This document shows positions 51,161 to 61,318 of a stretch of DNA of 64,000 bases, in pieces; positions within the stretch are counted from its first letter, which is position 1; each line of letters starts with the position of its first letter. Origin of the DNA: Fratercula arctica (lineage: Eukaryota; Chordata; Aves; Charadriiformes; Alcidae). Below the pieces are notes generated by a model. That model worked only from the letters and a program-made list of their open reading frames with translations. It had not been told where the DNA came from and searched no databases. The stretch spans positions 55,260,885-55,324,884 of the forward strand of contig CANTUZ010000002.1 in the NCBI GenBank assembly GCA_947846985.1, given 5' to 3'. Both the position numbers and the translations under genes were made by a program.

Positions 51161-53549
51161 CTGTAACAGGAAAAACAGAAGGGTGTGGGGGAAAGGATGG
51201 GGAAGAACATAAATAACAATCAAAAATGGAAAAAAATTCATCCTTTACACAGTACTGGAGAAGGGAGAGGATACTAACTCAAAATACCAATTATCAGCCC
51301 ATCTATAACAATCTCCATTCTGTGTGCATGTAGAGGATATCCTTCTTCCCAAACATGGAGGTCACTGCACACACCCTAGAGACACACAGTCTTTCCTTTT
51401 ATGGCCCACTTCTACTCAGCCGTTCTGCTGCTTCAATAAAAGACCTTCCTCAGTCTTACTAACCATCAAACTTACCCCTGCTAACACAGTCCTCCCCAAA
51501 ATCTCTCTCCACCTGCTGTCTTTCCTAAACATCTTCCAGAATACCAATATACCGCTCCATGTGAGAGGGGCTCGGTAGACCACAGGATGCGGTGTGAGGT
51601 TGCTCCACCAAGTGACAGAAATGCCCCAGCCCACCCAGACCCACTATTCAGCTACAGACTGTGCCTCAATGCTGGCTGACATGCTATACCAACCAATCAT
51701 GACAGATCGAGCACAAAGGATTCTGATTTTAGAAATATGAAGCTAATGAGCTGCTCTGCACTCAACAAGAAGCACAGTGTGCATTATGTCACGGTTGGAA
51801 CGTTTTGCCTTGCTCTGTCCTCAGATACAATCTGCTCTTCAAGAGACAACCTCGCTACAGTTCATTATAGGCACACAGCATGATTCACTATTTTAAAAGA
51901 CTAGATATCAGCCAAAGTTTGATCCAGCACCAAAGGTAGATGCTCATGGATAATGCTTTTGAATCAAAATCAAAGGTACATTCACATGAAAGAGAGATTG
52001 CAAAAAGGTTGCCCCAAAGCATCCAGCATCCTGGCAGGGAAACCTTACTCCTGGATGTGGTTTTAAATATCTCCAGCAAGAGACCAAATTAAGCCAGGGA
52101 AGCATTAAGCCTAGGTAAGTCCTCCATCCCTGGAGGAGACACGAGGACAGCTGCTTTGCCTCACATCTCCATTCAGTGCAAAGCCATGGGTGAACTCCAT
52201 TCTTATGGGAAAACGCTCCCACTCTTGGGATCCCTTGGGTGACCAGTTCCAGTTGGGGGGAGACACTAAACAAGGGATTTTCCTAATAAGACTACAGGGT
52301 CAGGACTGCAAACCCAACCAAAGAGTAGGATGTGCTTGGCAACAGCTTTTTTCTTTGGGAGGGGCCATGCCCTTGAGGTCAAGGGATCATTTACCGGCAG
52401 GAACAACTATCATCAGCAGCGCTGAATATACGGTAGGGGCTTGCCTGTTTGACCCAAAAAGCCATTTATCTGCGTTTCCTGCTCAGTGAGCTGCCATCAG
52501 GCTGAAGCAATGAAAGTTCAAAGATATCTTTTGAACTAGGGTAGCAAAGGAGGATTTAAAGCACGGGAACAGAAACAGACTGGAGAGAGCAGACAAGCCA
52601 GGAAACAGCTGCTGCTGGCTGAACATCCAGTTATCAGACAATGCCACTGTAGCAACATCACCTGCCATCCCAGTTTACTCGGAAATCACCTTCTGCCATT
52701 TCAGAGAGGACACCTTTATTCTGCTTATATCAGCCTGGACAATAAATTCTGCAGACCAGTACATACATAATTAGGATTAAGTATATACCTGACATGACAG
52801 TAACAAGGAGCCTGACACTCAAATAGCTTTTTTTTTTCCTTAAAAAACAACAACAACAAAAAACCAAAACCAAACAACCCACCCACCCCACCCCCAAGAA
52901 AACAAAAAAAACACCTAACCCTGAAAAAAACCATCAATACATACATAAAGTAACAAATTGATCCTTGACATAATTTAAACATGGCTGATTGATAGATTTC
53001 TGCCCAGGAAAGAATATCGTCTGGTATTCAGAAGAGCTCCAGAGCATACATTTTACCATGCTATTTTTCCTCCATCTTTTTGAAATAAAGAACTAAAGCA
53101 GAACTAAAAAAAGTGTGGTTAATTGATGTATGTATATGTACGTGTGTCTACCTTTATATATTCACATAGATGCATATAAACAAAGCCATTCAGGGAGGAC
53201 TGTTTTACACCATCACTTTAAGTACAGAGTTAATGTTAGAGATATCTCTATGCAAGTTTTGGGATGTACACAATAAAAGCATTCCCTAAGGACGTTTCTC
53301 AGAGTCAATTCATTCATGCTTGTCCACAGCCCTTGCACATACACCTACATACAAACCACTGGGCAGCCATTGTGCAAGACGCAGGCGCCTGGGAGGCCAG
53401 ATGAGGCAGGAGGCTGTTTGCTGGCGGGAAGGGACCACAGTCAGTGCTCAGCCTGCTGTCCAAGCAGTGCTCGAGGCTCCCCTCCTGGGTCACGCAGCAG
53501 GAGAACCACTCACCAGCCCCATCCCTTCCATGCATGTGCTCCTGCTCAC
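51161..53549 (-). other. ITGA9: ITGA9 intron (2.4 kb) between inferred exons 5 and 6
   Basis: Begins GTGAGC and ends TTACAG on the minus strand, phase 0. The only notable content is an A/C-rich low-complexity tract at about 52829-52920. No other coding segment or repeat family was recognised. Confidence 0.88.
52829..52920 (+). repeat. T run followed by A/C-rich tract
   Basis: A T-rich stretch, then AAAAAACAACAACAACAAAA and a run of CCAAACC, CCCACCC and AAAAC words up to 52920. Low-complexity intronic sequence. The minus-strand frame at 52725-52982 derives from it and is not a gene. Confidence 0.8.
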
Positions 53550-53617
53550 CTCGGTGAAGAAGCCTGCAATCCCCGCCTGGCATGAGCCATGCTCCTCCCC
53601 GTACTTCTTCTTGTACT
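53550..53617 (-). CDS. ITGA9: ITGA9 exon (inferred exon 5): beta-propeller, KKKYGEEHGSCQAGI segment
   Basis: Seen: a good pyrimidine-rich acceptor (CTCCCATCCAG) is followed by 68 nt. The first two bases complete a Glu codon begun in the previous exon, then YKKKYGEEHGSCQAGIAGFFTE is read in one frame up to donor GAG|GTGAGC. The exon begins in phase 1 and ends in phase 0. Known: this stretch is very highly conserved in integrin alpha-9, and alpha-4 has the related CQAGISSFYT. It lies ahead of the blade that begins with the GAP motif of the next exon. The cysteine in SCQAG is expected to form a conserved propeller disulphide with the CYE cysteine of the preceding exon. There is no inserted I domain, as expected for the alpha-4/alpha-9 subfamily. 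Confidence 0.96.
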
Positions 53618-53892
53618 CTGGATGGGAGAAAGGAAGAAAACAAACCATGGTCAACCCTGGCATGGCACACACTCTCACCATATAGCCTGGTAATTGTGAT
53701 TATTTTTTATTTTTATTTTTTTAAGTAAGCACCATTAACTCATTGCTAAATGACAAAAATTTTAATGAAATCAATGAGCAAATTGCCTCTTTGGAACCAA
53801 GCAAGTTCCTTTTGAGTTGCATTTCATCTTACTGAAGATCAAAAGGAATTAATTATAAACTGCTGCTGTCTCACAGAATTTTTTCAAAACAT

Positions 53893-53932
53893 TGTGTGTG
53901 TGGTGTATATATATATATACACAAACACACAC
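53893..53932. repeat. TG/TA/CA microsatellite forming a palindrome
   Basis: A (TG)n run, then a perfect self-complementary 20-bp core at 53903-53922 (GTGTATATA and its mirror), then a (CA)n run. The outer TG and CA arms nearly pair as well. Such sequences can extrude as cruciforms and are often length-variable. Confidence 0.85.
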
Positions 53933-55330
53933 CATTCCCCCTTTATATATTATATATAGCCTCTTCCTAACATCATAAAGATCCTCAGATTTTAAGGAAT
54001 TTGCTGAGGTCACACCAGTTGCACAGGGAGAGGTTTAATTGGAGAGACCATGCCGAACAGTGACTTGATCCACAAATTACAGCTCAAATGCCTAACATCC
54101 TTGGCCGAGGCAGGGTCCTGCCAAAGCAGATATGTGTCCCAGCAGACCAGAAGGGCCAGAAGCACACTTGGGTTTCCTAGTGGGAATGCACAACAACAAT
54201 TCCACTGAGAAATGAAGCCCATATTTGCTCATGGCTGTTCAGAAAGTGCTGAGGCTCTGAATCGCTAGCTCTCCACGTATACTCTCTCACAGAGCCAGGC
54301 ACTCCTTGCCTGGGAAAAAAATATTTGTTTATTGATACGAACATTTTTTTATTCAGAGAGCCAAGGAGATGAGACTTCTCCCTCTGGCTTTTCCTGAAAA
54401 ATAATGTCCTAAAGGCCCCGCCTTCACTATGGCTGGATTCCCACCCTTGCATAGAATAAAATCCAGCAAGTTCCACATCCGTCCGGATGCTTTCACTTCC
54501 AGCCAAGGTCTTCCTTTTACAGGATGTACCGAAGCATGAACAGACCTTACCTCTTCCCAATTTTGCACTTGACCTACTGTAATTCGGAACAAAACGCCGC
54601 TAGCCAGCATGGCCCTGGAGTTCTAGAAAACTTGGCAGGAGGCTTTTATAATGCCAAAGCTCAAGACTTTAGAGAATGCCTTCTAAAATCCCAGTTAACA
54701 GGATTATTTTATCTTTTTTGATAGAGGGTTAGAGGGGCTCAGGCCGATGCTCAGGCAGCCCAAGCAAGCACCGTGCCCTGCCTGAAAAGCCACCCCAGGG
54801 GCCGCACAGCCATGGCCAACTCGGCCTGACAACAAGGCCCCCAGCCCACCACGAGACACAGCACCCACTGTCCCTTTAGGCACTAGAGGCCGTGGTCCCT
54901 GCTAGATCTTAATCACCAGGCCAGGGCACAGCTTCTTAAAAAGTCAAATGAGCCCCTCACCTGGGACAAGATGAGACAGGATTTCTTACGCATATATTTG
55001 TGTTGAGAGCAGGCCTCGACGGCCCTCTGCGTCAGGCCCACAACCAACCGCTGCAAGTGGGCCCCTGATGACAATTTGATGGATTTAAAATGCTGTATTC
55101 CCCTATGAAATTGTATTACACCTGGCTCACGGTTTCCTTAAGTGTCTCCTTCAAAAAGTACACGGCTCAATTTGCTTTAAAATAAAAGAGGAAAATTGCC
55201 ATAAGATATTTAACTTGCACAGCAAAAGATTTAGGTCAAGCAAATGACAATATAAGGGCAGGGGATGCCCCAGGATGGGACAGGAGGCAAACAAAACTTG
55301 TTTCTTATTTTGGATTTCCAAAATTCTCCT

Positions 55331-55332
<2 letters not shown>

Positions 55333-55364
<32 letters not shown>
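55333..55364 (+). repeat. 32-nt T run
   Basis: Thirty-two consecutive T residues follow CTCCTCC on the plus strand and lead into AATATAAGC. Seen from the minus strand it is an A tail preceded by TATATT. It lies 260 bp from the CR1 fragment. It may be the poly(A) tail of an old retrocopy in minus orientation or simply a grown homopolymer. Confidence 0.95.
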
Positions 55365-55370
<6 letters not shown>

Positions 55371-55625
55371 AGCAGGCTTTCCAGAACTTTTTTCACAGTT
55401 CAGCAGCATGTCACAAAGCCTCAGACGCAATGGCGGCTTCCCAAGTAGACCTGGGTGAGGCCTGAACGTCCTCCAAACTGTTGCCCCACGAAACGCCAGC
55501 CGCCTGAGAGGCCCCATCCACACACGCCTGCAGGTGCCAGTGATCCAGCTCGCATCCAGCTGTCCCCTCAACTCGGCTGCAGAGAAAAACCAAGGGCATG
55601 CAAAACCCTAGGGGGACAGCAGAAG

Positions 55626-56005
55626 GAATGGGGTTCTTCAGCCTGGAGAAGAGAAGGCTCCAGGGAGCCCTCATAGCAGCCTTCCAGTACCTAAAGGGGC
55701 CTACAGGAAAGATGGGGAGGGACTCTTTATCAGGGAGTGTAGTGACAGGAAGAGGAGTAATGGTTTTAAACTAAAAGAGGCTACATTTAGATAAGATAAC
55801 AGGAAGAAATTCTTTACTGTGAGGGTGGTGAGGCAGCGGAACAGGTTGCCCAGGGAAGCTGTGGATGCCCCATCCCTGGAAGTGTTCGAGGCCAGGCCGG
55901 GTGGGGCTTTGATCAACCTGGTCTAGCGAGAGGTGTCCCTGCCCACTGCAGGGGAGGTGGAATGACATGATCTTTAAGGTCCCTTGCAACCCATTCTATG
56001 ATAAT
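55626..56005 (+). mobile_element. CR1 LINE 3' end, plus strand
   Basis: Seen: from TTCTTCAGCCTGGAGAAGAG the plus strand follows the CR1 3' end. It passes TTTTAAACTAAAAGAGG, AGGAAGAAATTCTTTACTGT, ACAGGTTGCCCAGGGAAGCT, CATCCCTGGAAGTGTTCGAG and GATCTTTAAGGTCCC, and finishes CCCATTCTATGAT. Known: the 3' untranslated end of CR1 carries the ATTCTATGA octamer-type tail used in target-primed integration, and most copies are short 5'-truncated pieces like this one. About 380 bp, no usable ORF, antisense to ITGA9. Its 5' limit is approximate; it abuts a GC-rich stretch that I do not recognise. Confidence 0.93.
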
Positions 56006-59000
56006 ATAATTTTGCCTACCTAAAAACAAAACAAACAAAAAAAGACACACCAAATTCAGATCAGGGAGTAACTTGAAACAAAAGCCCAAACATCAGAGGA
56101 CACAACACAGCTGATTTTCATCAGCAATATACATATTAGAAAAGGAACAGAAACACATAGATTGTTTTCGTTGTCAAGCAATGAAAAATCAATTATTCTT
56201 TAAACGAACCAAATGATTATTAGCTGCAATGCATAAGGAATGGGAGAGATGTTGTGTATGGCTGTGTAAAACGGAGTTGGTAGATCCACTGAAGCGCATA
56301 TTTTCACAGACACCGTTCATGGCTTTCTGTGATGTTCAGTGTTTTTTGAATCACTTACATTGGCAACACTGTCTGCTTGAACTAATGGCCCTACATTTCA
56401 CCTAAATAACTAGTTACATTGTGGTTGTAACAGTGGATAGATGGGATTGCAGCATTTCAATTAAATTAAGAGTTGGGATATAATCTGTGCTTCTGTGAAG
56501 TAAGGAAGACATTAAAACATTTTGACTTGAATAAATATCTGACAATGCTTCTCAGAAAAAAAAAAAAAAAGAGCTTACAGAAGAAGAATAAATGGATTCA
56601 TTATAGTTATGTGTCATGACATACAGCAACAATGCAAAGCAATGACTGTCCTTCCTCCCTACAGGTATATCAAGACCCCATTTTACCATTATGCATTATG
56701 ACCACATGACACACGCCAGTTATCCTCTTTTCCTAACATCTCTGAGAGAGAAAACAGCTTTAGTCACATTTTGCAAGAGGAAATGGAAGCATAACGGCCC
56801 AAACACCTCAGATACCGAGGCTATTTGAGTGTTTAAACCTTCACTGACACTGAGCAGAGATCAGCACCACGTTTTGGGGGGATCCAGACAGAGGCAGTCC
56901 TCCCCACGGAGCCAGCAGCCCAGCCCAGAAGGACACTGAGCTCCTGCTCTCCAGCATAACCCTCCTCATCAGTCCACTGAACTCCCACCTGCATGTGGTT
57001 CCCCCCTCCCTCCCCACAAGCCAGCTGGGTCTCCTTCCACCCATGTGCCCATGCTTATGGCCCAGAGCAGCCCCCCACATCCTTAATTGTCACATCCCAG
57101 CCCCAGGAACTTCTGCATCCTTCCTAGAGCCGGCCTGCCTCTCCCAAGCAGCAGATGAGCCCAAAAGGCACGAAAGCCAAGATTGCTTCTACCTCCCTTT
57201 CACTTTGGTGCACAGCAGTGACACCTGTCACTCGTACGACACTGCCATCCGTCCATTCACCCATCCATGCAGTGAAAAGCTCAAGCAGCAGGAAACCGTG
57301 CAGTTACTGTGTGAGCTCACAGCTTTTGCACACCTGAACAGCAACATTTGCATGAGGTTTAGATATAGCATACAGCAGGTTCAATAGTTTCTGCATAGCT
57401 CCAGGCAATAACTGCTGTCATGAACAGATCCTTTGTTTTTACACTTCTTTTTATTGTTCTTTCTCATCTGCCCGCAGACTGCTGTGCACCCCCAATTAAA
57501 CAGACCGCAAGCCACCAAACTAACTGCTGTGGCAACGCAATAAGATGGGGCTGAGTCTGGAAGAGATGGCTGCCTCTGAGACTTTGAAGATGTGCCATGA
57601 ATAAATAAAGAGAAGAAGATGGTAGGGGTCTGTAGCCATGATGATCTCAGGTTATAAGAGAAGTAGGGCTGAGGAAGAAGTAATTGGATAAAACAATATA
57701 CAAACAAATAGGATAAGCTGTGACTATTCAGAAGGTAAATGCTCCTCAACTTCTTCTCCGAGCAAACCTCTCGAAGTCTCTAAGCAAACTTCAATGTCAT
57801 AACATACCATAAGCTTCACAGTGCAATAAAATCCTGTATCTACCATCTTCACAGATGGAAGCAAAGTGGACAGTTACAGTAAACCATTGTTTGCACTGGA
57901 AGCCTCTTCCTTCCTATCTGACAGCGTTTCACTACACCAGGAAGAAACAGTAGCAATTTTTCTGACCTAGCATTATGGTACTGGGTTTGCACCACAAAGC
58001 TGGGATGTTTTGATGGCTCCCAGAAAACCAAATGTGGTCTGGACCCTGTGGGAAAAATTGCTTATCCCTTTGGAGGCAAGGCACGTGAGCATGTGCCCAT
58101 CCCCTTATTTACTAACCCACAGGTCCATCAGTCTTCCCCAACTCCACCACCAACTCCTACCACAGAGAACTAGGAAACCATCCCAGCTCTCCCCATCAGC
58201 TGGGCTGCTTCTCACAGTAGATGTGGCCACCCTTTTTCTTTGCAAACTGAATGCATTGGGGCAGGAGGGAATGAGGGGGCAGCTTTCTTTTTTTGGAAGG
58301 CCATAAAAACTACGGGAAAAATAAACAAGTGAAAGCACTGCCTGGAAGACCATGGCTCCATACGCCAGCTATACCACAAAGGACATCGAGCTCATATAAA
58401 CCAGATTAGTTCCTACTCAGAAAGATTGCATTTAACTATTAGGCTTGCTGCTGTTCTCATTAGCTCCCAATCGCTTCCAGACTTCTGTCAGCCCTTTCAG
58501 GGAAGCCGGACAAGAATAAGATGGATTGAGACTACTATGTTGTTGCACCACTACCATCCAGTCAGGAAATTTCCATTTCCCCCTTTGTCTTTAATTATTA
58601 AGCCTGCTTTATGTGGAGAGAAAACATACCGTATGCATTAAGTACATCTGTCCCAAGGTCAGACTCCTCTCCCTTTCTGGCACAAGACTTTTGTTATACA
58701 AGCTAATAATTCGTCTCGAGGTGCACACACACACACACGGATGGAGACTGACGCGCACTCAACTGTCCTGCACCCTTTGCCAGTTAGGTGAGAGCCAGCT
58801 CCGGTTGTGGACCATGCAGCCGCGACAGCAGGGCTTATCACCTTAGCTGTGCTAACGACAGGGCTTCTGGAAATGAGGACATGACTGCCTGCACCCATTC
58901 ACACCAGCAAGTCCCAGAGAAGGCCGAGACTCTGGGACCGAAGGTGCAGTCCCCAGTTACAGGGCTTGCAGCCATGGGTCTGGCAGCTTCCCAGTGATGG

Positions 59001-61194
59001 CCGTGAGGCGCTCGGTGCAGCGTCACTTCAGCTGCATCACGCACCGTGTTTATTATCCCTGTCAGACTTGCCACTTCTCCCCTTTGGGCTGTTCCTCAGT
59101 GTCAGTGGAGGAGAATTTCTGCTGATGCTTCCAGAAAGTGAAAGAAAAATGTTACAAGGATGACTGCAATCTTATTTCACAGCAAACCTCAAACAATTAA
59201 TCCCTCTGCATGACGTAGCACAGCTATCTCTCTTTGAGCTTGTTTTATTAAAACCTAAAAGACACAGGAGTAAACAAATGCAGCCATCCCTTGTGATACT
59301 TTGTGATTTCATGTCTGATGGAGGGGCAGGAGAAAAATCAGTCCCAAACCTCCAATTTTCACTCCATGAAGTGAAATTAAGCCAACATCGTGCTGCACCA
59401 GCCCTGCCAATTTTCCACTGGCTGCTCTGCGTGTACTAGGCCCACACTTTTCTATTTTCTAGCAATTCCTGGCAAATATCCTGTCAGATTAGCAGCAGTT
59501 TTACTCCGAAGACATGACGCACAGAAAAACACAAGCGGTTCGTCTCTTCCAGAAACCACCTCCCTGCCACAGCTTCAGGCGGGCTGTCTTTAAGGCGGCA
59601 CAGGAGAAGTGACATAGGCTCAGAGGGAGCCCTGGCTGCGTCCCCGCGTTTGCGCGTTGACCATAAAGTTAATATTGGATGATTTGCAGTGCATTCCCTC
59701 AGTATGAGGCCTTATCCTGATTTTGCTGAAAGGAACAAGGCGGGGGGGAAGAAAAATACAGTAGGACAGTGCTCACAACAGGAAGGCTTACGTAATTTAC
59801 TTGTATCCTGCTGCAGAGCAGCTGGCATGGCTGGGTCAAGAGACTCAAAACCCCTCACATTTCAAATAATGACCAATTTCAGGGCTGGGAAATGCTCAGT
59901 GCAGGAATGCATTCCATCTCCAGAAGGTGCATGGATTTGCAGTGGCAGCTTCCGGAGCAAAGCCCAGAGGGAGGTGAGGAGTTGCCTCAGGAGAAAGAGT
60001 GGGCATGGAACGGACCACCCAGCTCTGTCACAGACCTGGCTTCATGGGCTGCTGAGCTGGGACACGGCTGCTTGCCAGCAGCAGAGAAACTTGCTGGGGC
60101 ATCCACCGCCTTATCCCTCTCCCACTTACTAATGTCAACGGCAAGCCTGCTGCTGGCTGCTGCCAGCTTGGGAAGGGGAGAATGAATAAAAGCAAATAAA
60201 TAAATAAAATTAGAGGTCTTGCCCACAACAAACCCTGGTGCGTCTTGTCCTCTGAACTCCCATACTTCCTCAGGCTCCTACAGGCAAGAGGGGAAAGATG
60301 ATGCCCGGGACAGACAGAAGAAACCAAGACGTTTTCCCCCAACCATCCCTCTGAAGACTGAGAAATCTTAGGAGATACCCTATCTTTTTCCTAACAACAC
60401 ACTTATGGCTTCTGGTTTAGTTAATTGCTCTTGGCCAAGGAGACGCTGTCTTCTGAAGTCTTTAGGAAAGGAAACACGATACATGAGTCTCAAATGCATG
60501 AGAGCTGGAAAATTAAAACGCTGACACTTGAGATTTGGAGCAGAATCAACATGCGCAGCCACCCACTGCTCAGAGCCAAAGCCCTCCCTCTCCATGCCCC
60601 CCCCAAATCCAGACATTCGCAGGATCCAAACAGGGACCAAGACACCTTACGGCACCCAAAACAATTTCATATAAACTGCTGCACAAGTTCCCTGAAATAA
60701 GTAAGGTGTTAAGCAGCCCTTCCCCCACCCCCCAGTTCTCAGAAAAACCAAAACAAAAAATGAAAATATTTCCTTAAGATGGGCAAATTGGTTCCCAGCT
60801 GCCACGTTAACTCAGGATTTTTACTCTGTGCCACAGCAAAGTATGAAAGGCCAAGTTCAGATCAATATCTACTGATTATTCACATAAGGGAGAGAGAGAT
60901 GCTGCCTCAAAAACACAGTTCAGAAATGTATTATTCCTTTACTGAAGTGCAACCACGCACAGTAAGTCACAGGACCTACTCGGTCTATCTGCTACTCTTT
61001 TGACTTCATCCAAAACCCAACCTCCACCCCAGCTGTGCCGGAAGTCAGCCGTATGTTACCAAAAAAAAGAAATAAAAATATCAGTATTGAGGGTTACTGT
61101 GGATGGCTTTGGAAATAAAGGGAAAACACAGCAGCTGTAAAATGGGAGAGCAGCAATGGAGGTGAGCCCCACTCCCGGCCTCAACACCGTTTAC

Positions 61195-61318
61195 CTTCGT
61201 AGCAGGGCAAGAGCTTCTTCCCGTTGGACTGCAGGTTGGGGGGAATGATGTTGCAAAACCCGTGGGGCAGGATGTACTCTGTCTCATAGTAGATGTTTTT
61301 CCAGCGGTGCGCACATGC
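61195..61318 (-). CDS. ITGA9: ITGA9 exon (inferred exon 4): beta-propeller, blades 1-2 region
   Basis: Seen: read on the minus strand, a TTTTAG acceptor precedes 124 nt that open with ACAHRWKNIYYE, continue through ILPHGFCNIIPPNLQ and end LLPCYE, followed by donor G|GTAAAC. The exon begins in phase 0 and ends in phase 1; the last Glu codon is completed by the next exon at 53617. Three cysteines are present. Known: integrin alpha-9 pairs with beta-1 to form a cell-surface receptor for tenascin-C, VCAM-1, osteopontin and the EIIIA segment of fibronectin. The remembered human segment has the same 41-residue length and nearly the same sequence, and it corresponds to about residue 141 onward. Integrin alpha-4 is the closest paralogue, but it starts CGHRWKN and differs at ILPHGFC. 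Inference: exon number 4. No earlier ITGA9 exon was found between here and 64000. Confidence 0.95.

Larger units (their letters stand above)
53618..61194 (-). other. ITGA9: ITGA9 intron (7.6 kb) between inferred exons 4 and 5
   Basis: Starts GTAAAC and ends CAG on the minus strand; phase 1. It contains the plus-strand CR1 fragment at 55626-56005, a 32-nt T run at 55333-55364, a TG/TA/CA palindrome near 53893-53932 and a 15-nt CA run at 58724-58738. Parts of 54720-55060 and 55410-55620 are more GC-rich than the rest. No other gene was recognised; frames of 60 to 150 codons on both strands look like chance. Confidence 0.85.
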
